From assembly GCA_021818475.1 (NCBI GenBank), contig JAKADZ010000008.1, positions 1 through 46,582 on the forward strand: 46,582 nucleotides of DNA, written 5' to 3'. Below, piece after piece: positions 7,936-17,512 of this stretch. The translations under genes and the position numbers were made by a program. The first letter of the stretch is position 1. Each line of letters opens with the position of its first letter. The notes under the pieces are model-generated. The model saw only the letters and a list, made by a program, of their open reading frames with translations, was not told the origin of the DNA and did no database searches. Source of the stretch: Nanobdellota archaeon (GTDB lineage: Archaea; Nanobdellota; Nanobdellia; Pacearchaeales; GW2011-AR1).

Positions 7936-10446
7936 ATGGAAAAAAAGAGGATTGGGTTATTTGTATTCTCAATAATTTTGTCAATTTTTATTCTAAATTT
8001 AATTTCTGCAGCTGCTCCTGCAGCAGGAACATGCGCGATAGTTCCAAGGGCAGACTGCGTTGCATCAAACGGAAATTATATTTTAATGGGATTGGCATCA
8101 ACAACAAACAGCCACGGAGAACTTGCCCAATATAACCAATGCACAGGAACTCCCACCCCATGTTCAAGTTTTACTACTTCTACTTCATGTTTCCCCCATG
8201 CTGGATGCTGGTGGAATCCAGGTTCTAAATTCCTTGGAATAACATTGGCTGCTGCAACCTGTACAGGAACTCCTCTGGCATGCAATCAAATTTATGACAG
8301 CACATCATGCACTAACCAGGCAGGATGCTTATGGTCAATTGCTTCGGGAAATTATCCTGATGTTTTATGCTGCAGCGGCGGAAGCGGAAATACAAATTGT
8401 GCTTCAGATGGCTCAAATAAAATTTTAGGATTATCTGATGTAACCAATGCTCACGCAGAATCCCCTTCACAATCAAATTATCCTCCTTCAGACAATGTCT
8501 GTTATGGAGATTTTTCCTGCATCACTACAACAAGCTCATCCTGCACTGCTACTTATCCTGTTGCTACTGTTTCTTTAACTGCAGTTACTAATGCACATAT
8601 CGGAGGAATAAATGATTATCCCGTTAAAATTTGCTGTAAGGGAACTTTAACTCCTACTTCTTGTATATTAAATGCAGCAGGAAGTACTGCTAATTGGGGA
8701 ACCAGTGAAGCGATAGTTGGTTCAGTAGTAGGATTAAAGATTCATGAAAGTGTAGGCTGTGCAGGCAAAAGTGTTTCTGTTCAGATAAAAAAACACGGGT
8801 TAGTTGACAGCAATGTTGGCTCTCCTTTCACAGTTACTCTCGTTACGGATAATGTTAATGGCGGAGCAGTAGGAACATCAAGCTGGACTGTCCCATCAAG
8901 TGCAGTCAAAGGAGATAAATATTATTTTGTTGCAACTGCATCTAATCCAAGTTCAAGTGTCACAAGCAATGACTTATTAATTATGGATCCAAATTTCTGC
9001 AATACAATTTCCACATGTTCTGGTTATACTGCCCAGGCAGATTGCAGCAGTGATTCATCTCTCTGTGCCGTTGCAAATACTGAAGTCAATGGAATTATGC
9101 AGGATTCAACTTTTTGTTCAACGCACTCATGTTCTTGTTCATGGAATAGCGCAACAAATGTCTGTGGTTCTACATGGGGAAATCCTGTAGGCTCAGTTTG
9201 TGGTAATGGAATACAGGAAGCAGGAGAACAATGTGATTTGGGAGCACAGAACGGGCAACCATGTTCAGCATGCAGTTCTACCTGTACCTATACTGCAATA
9301 GATCCTAATCAATGCGGAGGGGGATGTCCTGAAGGAACAACTCTTTGCAGCGACGGAACATGCAGTTCAAATTGTGTGCACACTGATACTGACCCTTCAA
9401 GTAATGGATGTTCAAATCCTGCAAATGATAATCAACAAGACCACTGCAATAGCGGATTATCATGCAGTTTAATTGGAGGAGGAAATAATCCTGCCTGCTG
9501 TAATACAGTATCAGACGGAGTTTGCAATTTATTGTGTGCAAGTGTTGACCCTGATTGTATTCCTTCAGTTGGTTCATGTACAAAAGACAGTGATTGTAAT
9601 TCAGGAGCAAAGTGCATATCTGGAGTTTGTGAGATAACACCGACAAGCTGTACAGGAGTAACATGTCCTACCGGATATACATGTAATAGTGGAATTTGTG
9701 CAAGCGGAAGCGGAACACCATGTACAACTTTAACTGCTTGCCCTAGCGGAGAAATATGCAACAATGGAATATGTGTTACAAATGGTGGCGGAAGCACAGG
9801 AGCTCCTGTCTGCGGAAATGGAAAAGTAGAGTTTGGAGAACAATGTGATTTGGGAGCACAAAATAATGCGACAGGAACTGGTTGTGATACAAGCTGTAAA
9901 TTATATGAAGTTGCCCCAATCAATGGAAATCAATGCCCGGAAGGAACAATTATGTGCAACGACGGACAATGCAGTTTGAACTGTTATAAAACAGATGCAG
10001 GAGTAAAAAAATGCGATCAGGGAGGATGCATCTGTGCACAAAGTCCTGTCCTGCTTACTTATAGTGAAATTGATCAGGCTTGCTGCAATCCTATTTCCGA
10101 CGGAGTTTGCAATCCCTACTGCACTTATATGGATCCAGACTGTACAAATCAACAAAATCTTCTTCAGATTGGAAGCTGTAAAATAACACAAAGCGTGGAA
10201 AAAGATTGTGATACTGAACCTAAAGGTTACAAAACTTTGACATGGACAGGAGTATGGAATCCTGCACCAGGAGCATCTGACACAGGAGCAGCACATGATT
10301 TATGCGTTGCTGGCGGAAAAGTTACTGTCCCATGCCCTGCATTAATCCAGCTCCCATTCTTTGATTATTTGGAATTGATTGGTTCAGCTTTGGTAATCGC
10401 ATTTGTCTATGTTGGATTAATTTTCAGAAGAAAATTCAAGAGATAA
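7936..10446 (+). CDS. Large cysteine-rich, membrane-anchored surface protein
   Basis: An N-terminal signal peptide (hydrophobic stretch ending ISAAAPAAG) and a single C-terminal membrane helix followed by RRKFKR place nearly all of the protein outside the cell. The ectodomain is packed with Cys. Two copies of a CGNG..E.GEQCDLGAQN repeat resemble the Cys-rich repeats of bacterial surface proteins (DUF4215-like). Two ISDGVCN...DPDC segments and EGF-like CPTGYTCNSGIC and CPSGEICNNGIC units also occur. Many disulfides are expected. TTTATAAAAG lies about 29 nt upstream of the ATG. Probable role: cell-surface adhesion or host contact, by inference. Several large antisense ORFs here are artefacts of its composition. 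Confidence 0.88.
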   Translation: MEKKRIGLFVFSIILSIFILNLISAAAPAAGTCAIVPRADCVASNGNYILMGLASTTNSHGELAQYNQCTGTPTPCSSFTTSTSCFPHAGCWWNPGSKFLGITLAAATCTGTPLACNQIYDSTSCTNQAGCLWSIASGNYPDVLCCSGGSGNTNCASDGSNKILGLSDVTNAHAESPSQSNYPPSDNVCYGDFSCITTTSSSCTATYPVATVSLTAVTNAHIGGINDYPVKICCKGTLTPTSCILNAAGSTANWGTSEAIVGSVVGLKIHESVGCAGKSVSVQIKKHGLVDSNVGSPFTVTLVTDNVNGGAVGTSSWTVPSSAVKGDKYYFVATASNPSSSVTSNDLLIMDPNFCNTISTCSGYTAQADCSSDSSLCAVANTEVNGIMQDSTFCSTHSCSCSWNSATNVCGSTWGNPVGSVCGNGIQEAGEQCDLGAQNGQPCSACSSTCTYTAIDPNQCGGGCPEGTTLCSDGTCSSNCVHTDTDPSSNGCSNPANDNQQDHCNSGLSCSLIGGGNNPACCNTVSDGVCNLLCASVDPDCIPSVGSCTKDSDCNSGAKCISGVCEITPTSCTGVTCPTGYTCNSGICASGSGTPCTTLTACPSGEICNNGICVTNGGGSTGAPVCGNGKVEFGEQCDLGAQNNATGTGCDTSCKLYEVAPINGNQCPEGTIMCNDGQCSLNCYKTDAGVKKCDQGGCICAQSPVLLTYSEIDQACCNPISDGVCNPYCTYMDPDCTNQQNLLQIGSCKITQSVEKDCDTEPKGYKTLTWTGVWNPAPGASDTGAAHDLCVAGGKVTVPCPALIQLPFFDYLELIGSALVIAFVYVGLIFRRKFKR

Positions 10447-10761
10447 TTCTATAGTTTATATTGCTCACTGACGCTCGCTTTTGTTATCACCTCTTTTTTA
10501 GATTAAATTTATCAACAAAAATATATGAATAAACGCGTTAAAATTCTCTTTCGACATTAACAACCTTTATCGGAAATTTCATCTTGTCCGAAGGCAGGAA
10601 AAATTTCAATCAATCCAAAAAATTCTTTCAGAATTTTTGCAATATTTTCCGCAGAGGCAGGAGCAGGAAATCAAAAACAAAATTGCAAGAATAAGCTATT
10701 TCAACTTTTCCAATAATTCTGAAAAATTTATAAACACTTTTTAGTTTATAATTAAAAGAAG
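10447..10761. other. Intergenic region with T-rich terminator, AT hairpin and promoter
   Basis: No gene is supported in these 315 bp. A T-run (10493-10499) fits termination of the Cys-rich protein gene. A perfect 9-bp hairpin with TTC loop is at 10618-10638. Two copies of AGGCAGGA occur in the middle. ATTTATAAAC at 10727-10736 is a good TATA box for the next gene. Confidence 0.6.
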
Positions 10762-13308
10762 ATGGTGAAAAAAATATTTTGGGGAATTATTCTTTTTATA
10801 ACTACAATTTTTTTTATTAATTCTATTTCCGCAAATTATGCAGTTGGAAATTTAAGTTATTCAATTGATAATGCATACAGCAGCCATGCTACACTAAGCG
10901 GATGGGTAAACATAAGTTTAGATAATGAGCCTTCAGATTCTGCCCTGAAAAGTTCTGTGGGAACAAGTCAGAGCACAATAAGTCTGATGAATTTGCTGAA
11001 TAAAAATACTAATCAGGGATTTGTGTACAAATGCAATCCGCTTGATTGCGGTTCGGATTATAATGTTCTTGATAACGGAGAACCTTCAAAGACCCTAAAT
11101 TTAAATGAAGGGCAATCAGGTATAATCGGATTTAAGATAACTACCCCTCAGCCGATTACAGATATTTCTTCATTTTTTCTGAATATACTAAGCAATAATC
11201 AGGAATCAACTAATCTTCCGCTGTCAGTTGACGTCTTAAATGACGGGGAGACCGAGTGGAAAGCAAATACTGGCTCCGGACATTTTGGCAATGAAAATCA
11301 GGGATGTTATTCTTATGATTCAAGTGTAAAACAGGCAGGAATTATCACAACCCCATATTGTGAAAAAATAACTCTCACTGAAAGTCCTTCTGTGAAAATA
11401 GGGGCAAATGTTATCGGGAGCGTTTCTAATACTCTTTTTATGTTTACAATAACCGACGTCAACGGAAGCACCAAAGGAACATGTTCTGCAACTGCGAGTG
11501 CAAGCGGGGCAGTTTCATGCAGCCCTACCGGTTTCTCTCCGCTAAACGGGGATTATTATGTGTGCATAAACGCAAAGAGTTCAGCAGACAACAACAAATA
11601 TCAGATTAATTATGAACAAAATTCCCCGTGCGGTTTTTCAGGAAATTACCTTGGAAGTTATATTTATGATTTTGATATTTTCGCACAGACTGAAACATAT
11701 GCAGCAAATCAGGGGACAACATTAAACAATGCAGCAATACAAAATGAGATAAAAGATTATTTATCAAACAGATACAATGATAATTGCACCAATGGGTGCG
11801 TAATCCCGATAAAATTCAGTTCAGGAGCACTACAGCAGGTTGGTGTCACCAGCCCATCTCTTTCATATGTTGCAGGAATCTCCTCTTCAGAAATAACATT
11901 GTATAATCTTGAAGAAGTTGCCCCTAAGCTGAGCTCAAATTTTCAAAAATTATATTTAGATGAAGCAGGTTTTACTGTTCCCAGTGAAGTTGGAAATTAT
12001 ACTGCAGCAATAAGTCTTGACGGTAATCAATTATTTTCCCAGGATATCTCAGTTGAAACTGGGGCGCAGATAAAATATTTGTTCCCTGTAAGCACCGCAG
12101 TAAATTACCCCACGAATTTTAAGGTTTATCTTAATTCAACCGATTCAAATGTTACCGGATATTACTGGGATTTTGGCGACGGGAGCAATTCAACCACCAC
12201 TTCAGATCAAGCCACACATACTTATACTTCAGAAGGAAATTATAATCTGAAGGTAACTGTTTATTCTGACGGAGTCAGCACATCCAAAATCTTTGAAATA
12301 ATTATTCTCCCCGCATCGGAAATTGTCCCGACACTTTTACAGAACATAAAAACAAGTATTGATAACCTAAAAAATCAGACAGTCGGATTCTCGGATTTTG
12401 AACAGAGAAGCCTGGATTATTCATTAAAATTAAGTGATACTGAATCTTTGGTAAACGGACTGATGGGAAATCTTTCAAGCGCCACAAGTGAAGCAGATTA
12501 TGAATCAATACTAACCCAGTTGGTAAACATAAAATTACCAAGCCAGATTGTAAGAACAGTATCAAGCGACAATATTCTTTTTTATCCTACTCCGGACAAT
12601 ATTGATTTAAATTCTCTTGTTGAAGCCAGCGGAGGAAATTTCACTGTCAGCGATGAAGATGCATATAAAAATGCAATATTAGCATGGGATGAAGGAAATG
12701 TCGACGCTAATTTAATTTACAATGAATTCACGGGAATATTTGATGACCACGAGGAATCAATCCTGAAAACATTCGATGTCACATTTACAAAAAAAAGTGC
12801 TGATGTTGAAAATCCGTTTATAATAATTAAAAATATGGATAATTTATTTTTTGATAATAACAATTCTCAGACAAGCCTTGACGGATATACTTATTTTACA
12901 ATGGACCAGCCAAGTCAGGAAATTAAATTTTCAACAACAGGGGATTTCGATTTTGTCAATCTTCCTATGTTTGTTTCACCGAACATCAATGATCTGCAGG
13001 TTTCATTAAATGTCAGTCCGTTCCAGAAAAGTTTTACAAAATGGATATGGTTTGCAGTCATAGTATTAATAATTCTTATACTTGGCATTGTAACTTACAT
13101 TCTTATCCGAAGATGGTACAAGAAAAAATATGAAACTTATCTTTTCAAGGACAGAAATAATCTGTATAACCTTGAGAGTTATATCGACGGAGAAAAAAAG
13201 AAAGGAACAAATGATAAAGAAATAATATCAAAACTGAAGAAAGCGGGCTGGAATTCTGAACAGATAAGTTATGCTATGAAAAAATATGTCGGGAAGAAAA
13301 TAGTTTAA
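10762..13308 (+). CDS. PKD-domain surface protein with C-terminal membrane anchor and cytoplasmic helical tail
   Basis: A signal peptide (hydrophobic residues ~5-24) is followed by a long, Ser/Thr/Asn-rich ectodomain. A PKD domain is recognisable by YYWDFGDGS and THTYTSEGNYNLKVTVYSDG near residues 465-515. A helical region follows. Near the C-terminus is one membrane helix (WFAVIVLIILILGIVTYIL) and a ~60-residue cytoplasmic tail. The tail ends in a UBA-like three-helix pattern (KEIISKLKKAGWNSEQISYAMKKY), a feature also seen in another protein of this window. Likely an S-layer-associated or adhesion protein; the exact role is unknown. Confidence 0.85.
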   Translation: MVKKIFWGIILFITTIFFINSISANYAVGNLSYSIDNAYSSHATLSGWVNISLDNEPSDSALKSSVGTSQSTISLMNLLNKNTNQGFVYKCNPLDCGSDYNVLDNGEPSKTLNLNEGQSGIIGFKITTPQPITDISSFFLNILSNNQESTNLPLSVDVLNDGETEWKANTGSGHFGNENQGCYSYDSSVKQAGIITTPYCEKITLTESPSVKIGANVIGSVSNTLFMFTITDVNGSTKGTCSATASASGAVSCSPTGFSPLNGDYYVCINAKSSADNNKYQINYEQNSPCGFSGNYLGSYIYDFDIFAQTETYAANQGTTLNNAAIQNEIKDYLSNRYNDNCTNGCVIPIKFSSGALQQVGVTSPSLSYVAGISSSEITLYNLEEVAPKLSSNFQKLYLDEAGFTVPSEVGNYTAAISLDGNQLFSQDISVETGAQIKYLFPVSTAVNYPTNFKVYLNSTDSNVTGYYWDFGDGSNSTTTSDQATHTYTSEGNYNLKVTVYSDGVSTSKIFEIIILPASEIVPTLLQNIKTSIDNLKNQTVGFSDFEQRSLDYSLKLSDTESLVNGLMGNLSSATSEADYESILTQLVNIKLPSQIVRTVSSDNILFYPTPDNIDLNSLVEASGGNFTVSDEDAYKNAILAWDEGNVDANLIYNEFTGIFDDHEESILKTFDVTFTKKSADVENPFIIIKNMDNLFFDNNNSQTSLDGYTYFTMDQPSQEIKFSTTGDFDFVNLPMFVSPNINDLQVSLNVSPFQKSFTKWIWFAVIVLIILILGIVTYILIRRWYKKKYETYLFKDRNNLYNLESYIDGEKKKGTNDKEIISKLKKAGWNSEQISYAMKKYVGKKIV

Positions 13309-13369
13309 TTTCCACGAATATATGTTTTATTACTGAAATATTTATAAACTAAAAAGATAAATTTATAAT

Positions 13370-14011
13370 ATGCCGATAAAAATTTTCAAAAATTTTTTCA
13401 AGCGAATTTTTACCAACCTGTTTAATAATAAAAAAGAGATCAAACTTGGTTTTTATGGTCCGCCTAATGCAGGGAAAACAAGCCTGGCAAACAGAATCTG
13501 CAAAGATTTTACAGGAGAAGAAATTGGAACTGTGAGCAAGATTCCCCATGAAACCAGGAAGGTTCAATTCAAAGAGAAAGTTGAAATTTCTTACAAAGGT
13601 AAAAAGATGACTTTCAAAATGGTTGATACTCCCGGAATTGCAACGAAAATTGATTATGAAGATTTTTTAAAATATAAAATGTCGAAGAAGGATGCAAAAG
13701 AGAGGGCGAAGGAAGCTACGCAGGGGGTTATTGAAAGTATAAAATGGCTTGATGATATGGATATAGTAGTAGTTGTTCTTGATGCAAGCGAGAACCCTTA
13801 TAATCAGGTGAATATAACCATAATCGGAAATCTTGTTGCGCGAAATATCCCTGTGTTAATTGTAGCAAATAAAATTGATTTAAAAAAAGCAGACATAAAA
13901 AAAATTGAAGCTGCATTCCCGGAATATGAAGTTGTCGGGATAAGTGCAAGATTCGGAGATAATCTTGAAGAGTTTTATGAATCAATTTTTAGATTATCAA
14001 AAAAGGTTTAA
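13370..14011 (+). CDS. Era-like small GTPase
   Basis: All G motifs are visible: G1 GPPNAGKTS, G3 VDTPG, G4 NKID and a G5-like SARFG. A basic ~25-residue N-terminal extension precedes the P-loop. There is no C-terminal KH domain, so it is not a full Era. In archaea this GTPase is found beside the DUF2073-like and Zn-ribbon genes that follow here, so a shared job in RNA or ribosome biology is plausible but not established. TTTATAAA about 30 nt upstream is the promoter. Confidence 0.87.
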   Translation: MPIKIFKNFFKRIFTNLFNNKKEIKLGFYGPPNAGKTSLANRICKDFTGEEIGTVSKIPHETRKVQFKEKVEISYKGKKMTFKMVDTPGIATKIDYEDFLKYKMSKKDAKERAKEATQGVIESIKWLDDMDIVVVVLDASENPYNQVNITIIGNLVARNIPVLIVANKIDLKKADIKKIEAAFPEYEVVGISARFGDNLEEFYESIFRLSKKV

Positions 14012-14067
14012 TAAATATATTCACTTAAAAATGAAAGTATTAAAAAGCATATTTTGCTTATTATAAA

Positions 14068-14484
14068 ATGGGAAAAGAAAAAAGGGGATTAGAAAAGCTT
14101 GGAAAAATAAAAGGATTTAGTATTCAATTTCTTCCTTATTCTGAGATAAGAGGATTAAACAGCGAAGACAGAATGAGAAAAATTTTGGGAATAATACTTG
14201 GAAATAATATTTTAATTTTGCAGGGAAGATTAACTTCCAACGAAGAAGCGAGATTAATAGGAGATACAATGGCGATGATAGGACATGTTGCAAATTTTAA
14301 AGGAATAGAACTTGCAGTAATTTCCGGAAATAACCAGGATAGCCTTCTAGGAAAAATGACAAAAGGAATTGCAAATGCAATTGCAGGAGGAGATTTCAGC
14401 TCTATAACAATCATCGGACCTGCAACAATAGTAAAAGAAATAAAGCGAAATCCTAAGAAGATAGAATTATTACTGAATAGATAA
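14068..14484 (+). CDS. DUF2073-like conserved archaeal protein
   Basis: This is a 138-aa alpha/beta protein without Cys, signal or membrane segments. Its sequence (FLPYSEIRGLNSEDRMRKIL, then ILILQGRLTSNEEARLIGDTM) is recalled as the archaeal DUF2073 family, whose function is unknown. It lies 56 bp after the Era-like GTPase, the usual neighbour, which supports the call. Family name from memory; no search was done. Confidence 0.7.
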   Translation: MGKEKRGLEKLGKIKGFSIQFLPYSEIRGLNSEDRMRKILGIILGNNILILQGRLTSNEEARLIGDTMAMIGHVANFKGIELAVISGNNQDSLLGKMTKGIANAIAGGDFSSITIIGPATIVKEIKRNPKKIELLLNR

Positions 14485-14575
14485 ATAATAGGTAAAATTT
14501 ATTAATTAGATGATTTTCTAATAGTTAGCTAAAATGCTAATAAAATCAGAGGAGAATTTTATAAAATAAGTTAAA

Positions 14576-14989
14576 ATGCCACATCAATGCGTACATTGCG
14601 GAAAAATTTATCCTGCCGGAAGCAAGGAATTATTAGAAGGATGCAGCGAGTGCGGAGCGCATTTTTTCTTTTACATAAAAGATAATCAATTGCAGAGGAT
14701 AAAAGAAAATCCAATTGAAATTCCAGAAGAAGAAAAGAAAAAAATAGAAACTGAAATAAGAGAACTCGCGGGAATAATTGAAGAAGATACTCCTGTAATC
14801 CTCGACATAGAATCTGTAAGAGTTGCAGGAGCGGGAAAATTTGAAATTGATTTGGTAAATTTATTCAACAAAAAGAGGCCTTTAATTTACAAAGTCGAAG
14901 AGGGAAAATACATAATCGATTTGGCATCGACGCTGAATCAGAATATAAAAGATATTAAGGAAATTAGAAATCCGGAAGAAAAGGATTAG
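14576..14989 (+). CDS. Zn-ribbon protein (DUF2072-like) of the Era-like GTPase cluster
   Basis: The N-terminus is a zinc ribbon with CVHCGKIYPAGS and CSECGAHFFFY. The remaining ~100 residues form an acidic linker and a small alpha/beta tail (KPLIYKVEEGKYIIDLAS). Architecture and position after the GTPase and DUF2073-like genes fit the archaeal Zn-ribbon family usually listed as DUF2072. Molecular role unknown; nucleic-acid binding is possible. Confidence 0.75.
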   Translation: MPHQCVHCGKIYPAGSKELLEGCSECGAHFFFYIKDNQLQRIKENPIEIPEEEKKKIETEIRELAGIIEEDTPVILDIESVRVAGAGKFEIDLVNLFNKKRPLIYKVEEGKYIIDLASTLNQNIKDIKEIRNPEEKD

Positions 14990-14990
14990 T

Positions 14991-14998
14991 TTTATATA
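14991..14998 (+). promoter_or_regulatory. TATA box of cca
   Basis: TTTATATA starts 29 nt upstream of the cca ATG, at leaderless spacing. Confidence 0.6.
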
Positions 14999-15019
14999 AT
15001 AAAAATTGTTATTTAGTTT

Positions 15020-16303
15020 ATGAAGAAAGTAGATAATTTTCTAAAAGAGGTTTTGAATGAGATAAATCCTCCGAAAGAGGATTTGGATTCAATAAGCAAA
15101 TATCTTAAAAAATTTCTTGATGATTTTGAAAAAAAATTAAACCGGGAAAAAATAAGCGCAGAAATTTTTGTCGGCGGAAGTTTTGCAAAAAAAACACTCA
15201 TAAAGAAAGGAAGATATGATATTGATGTTTTTGTAAGATTTGACAAAAAAAATAAAGAAAAAAATATTTCTGATATCACTGAAGGAATTTTAATGAACAT
15301 TGAGGAAAAAGAAAAAATTCTGAGAATCCACGGCTCACGCGATTATTTCAGGGTTAATGCAGACCCTTCTTTTTTCTTTGAAATAATTCCTGTAATTAAA
15401 GTAAAAAATCCTAAAGAGGCGGAAAATATTACTGATTTATCTTATTTTCACGTCGCATATATAAAAAAGAAATTGAAAACTGAAAAAATGCTGGAAGAAG
15501 TAAGGCTGGCGAAGGCATTCTGCCACGCAAATAAATGTTACGGAGCAGAAAGTTATGTTAATGGATTTTCAGGATATGCACTTGAACTTTTGATTTACCA
15601 TTATAAAAGCTTTCTTGGATTTGTCAGAGGAGTAAGCAAGATAAAAGAAAAACAAATAATTGATTTAGAAAAACTTTACAAAAATAATTCTGAGATTATG
15701 ATGAATATGAACAGCGCCAAGATGAATTCCCCGATAGTTTTAATCGACCCCACATATAAAGAAAGAAATGCGTTAGCGGCTCTTTCAAAAGAAACTTTTG
15801 ATAATTTCAGAGAAGTATGCATAAAATTCCTTAAGAAACCAAATGTAAACAGTTTTAGAACAGAAAAGATGACTCTTGAAAAAATAAATGAAACTGCCAA
15901 AAAAAGAAAAAGCGAGTTTATTTTTATAATTGCAAGAACCGAAAAGCAGGAAGGAGATGTTGCGGGAAGCAAACTTGCAAAATTTTACAGGCATCTTGAT
16001 GAAGAGATAAGCAAATTTTACAAGACAGGAGAAAAAGGGTTTGATTATGACGGGAAAAAAACTGCAGAATATTTTTTTATAGTTAAAAAGAAAGAAGAAA
16101 TTATTATAAGTGGGCCAAATAAGAATGATAAGGAAAATGTTTTGGCTTTCAGGCAAAAACATAAAAATACTTTTGTTAAAGGAAACAGAATTTTTGCAAG
16201 AGAAAAAACAAAATCTGACATTAAAGAATTTCTTGAAGAATGGAAATCAAAAAATCAGGAAAAAATAAAAGAAATGGGAATAAGTGAGCTGGAATTTAGT
16301 TAA
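15020..16303 (+). CDS. cca: CCA-adding tRNA nucleotidyltransferase, archaeal class I
   Basis: The enzyme adds or repairs the 3'-CCA of tRNAs. The nucleotidyltransferase signature GGSFAKKTLIKKGRYDIDVFVRF contains the GS motif and the catalytic DxD. The central domain motif CHANKCYGAESYVNGFSGYALELLIYHY is typical of archaeal CCA enzymes, and a C-terminal RNA-binding part follows. The length of 427 aa is normal for the family. Its 3' end overlaps the convergent glycosyltransferase gene by 4 bp. Confidence 0.93.
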   Translation: MKKVDNFLKEVLNEINPPKEDLDSISKYLKKFLDDFEKKLNREKISAEIFVGGSFAKKTLIKKGRYDIDVFVRFDKKNKEKNISDITEGILMNIEEKEKILRIHGSRDYFRVNADPSFFFEIIPVIKVKNPKEAENITDLSYFHVAYIKKKLKTEKMLEEVRLAKAFCHANKCYGAESYVNGFSGYALELLIYHYKSFLGFVRGVSKIKEKQIIDLEKLYKNNSEIMMNMNSAKMNSPIVLIDPTYKERNALAALSKETFDNFREVCIKFLKKPNVNSFRTEKMTLEKINETAKKRKSEFIFIIARTEKQEGDVAGSKLAKFYRHLDEEISKFYKTGEKGFDYDGKKTAEYFFIVKKKEEIIISGPNKNDKENVLAFRQKHKNTFVKGNRIFAREKTKSDIKEFLEEWKSKNQEKIKEMGISELEFS

Positions 16304-17028
16304 GCATAATCATCTCTTTTTGGATTAAATCTTTTCCATTCTGAAAATCCTTCTCTCATTGACGGGGGAATTCTCTGCCATGTTTCAATTAATCTTTTCA
16401 TGTCTGATTCTGAACTTCCATACCAATTAAATGATTTTGCCTTTGTTGCTTCTTTGCTTGGGACAAAATGTTTTATATTAGCTCCAGGTATAAAAATAGG
16501 TCTATCTTCTCTAATTTCGCATATTTCCCAGAGTTCTCTTTGAAAGGGGGTTTCAGAAGAAGAAACATCAAATAGTCTTAATGTGTGTCCAGCAACAGAA
16601 TCTTTCCTTATTTTTTCCGGAGAGATAACATCAAAAAAGAAGTGATAACTTGAATAAGGATTTTCTTTCATAAAATCCCTTAAAACTTTGAAATCATTTT
16701 GCGGTTTTTTATGGCATAATAATTCATCAGCGTCAAGAATTAAAGCCATTTTTGTTTTTACATATTTTAATGCTGCGTTTCTTGTTGAAGCATAACCGGT
16801 GAAAGGAATATCTACAACTTTTAAATGAGAATATCTTGCCTGCATTTCTTCAAGCACTTGTCTTGTCCCGTCAACAGAACCTGTGTCCACAACAACAGCT
16901 TCTTCCACATAAGGAACATGCGACTCTACAAATCTTTCAATTCCACCTGCAGGATTCATCATTTCATCTCTCACAATTGAACAAAGAGAAACATTATCCA
17001 AGACAACGGGTTTAGATTGGAATATCAT
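16300..17028 (-). CDS. GT2-family glycosyltransferase
   Basis: GT-A fold features: SLCSIVRDE near the start, VVDTGSVDGTRQVLEEM (nucleotide binding), GYASTRNAAL, and LILDADELL, whose DAD is the metal-binding DxD. There is no membrane helix, so it is cytoplasmic or peripheral. It is the last of five tightly packed minus-strand genes that include a TrmB-type regulator, which suggests a sugar-responsive glycosylation unit. Acceptor unknown. Confidence 0.88.
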   Translation of the reverse strand: MIFQSKPVVLDNVSLCSIVRDEMMNPAGGIERFVESHVPYVEEAVVVDTGSVDGTRQVLEEMQARYSHLKVVDIPFTGYASTRNAALKYVKTKMALILDADELLCHKKPQNDFKVLRDFMKENPYSSYHFFFDVISPEKIRKDSVAGHTLRLFDVSSSETPFQRELWEICEIREDRPIFIPGANIKHFVPSKEATKAKSFNWYGSSESDMKRLIETWQRIPPSMREGFSEWKRFNPKRDDYA

Positions 17029-17510
17029 TTTTCAAGAAAAGCATTTAAACAAAATTCCTTGAATCTGCAGTACAATTTTTCAAATTCTCCCCGGTTAGCA
17101 ATTCTCATTTGTTTAAAGGGGATTTCATCAATTAATTTTTCTACTACCAATAAATCCTGTTTAGCAAGTTTTCCTTCGGAATAAAGATTATCTGATTGCA
17201 CCATACATTCTATTGTCTTGTTAATTATTCCTTCAGTTGTATCGCCAAGGTCTACATTCAAAATCTTGAAGAAAGGATAGACAATTAACTCTGAAATTAG
17301 AATATGATATAACCTAGAAATATCTCCAACATTTCCCCTTACTTCTGAAAGAACATTATTTCTTAAGACAGATTCAGCTGCGAAATAATTTCTTTCCTGG
17401 ATATATTGTCTGCCTAAATCTAAAATTCTTTCAGAAGGAAGACCTTTAGTTCTTTCATTCAATTCCTCGAATTCATCTTTCTTTACAGACTTTCCTAGAT
17501 ACAATTTCAT
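17025..17510 (-). CDS. Unknown helical protein in the TrmB/GT2 operon
   Basis: 161 aa, predicted mainly helical, no Cys clusters, signal or membrane segments. A stretch ILDLGRQYIQERNYFAAESVL looks like a single TPR-like hairpin. It overlaps the GT2 gene by 4 bp and lies 2 bp after the regulator gene, so it is translationally coupled to both. No family recognised. Confidence 0.75.
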   Translation of the reverse strand: MKLYLGKSVKKDEFEELNERTKGLPSERILDLGRQYIQERNYFAAESVLRNNVLSEVRGNVGDISRLYHILISELIVYPFFKILNVDLGDTTEGIINKTIECMVQSDNLYSEGKLAKQDLLVVEKLIDEIPFKQMRIANRGEFEKLYCRFKEFCLNAFLEK

Positions 17511-17512
17511 TT

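Noticed and set aside
8076-10296. Large minus-strand ORFs opposite the Cys-rich surface protein gene
   Set aside because: Their composition mirrors the repetitive sense strand, they lack promoters and domains, and the sense gene is clear.
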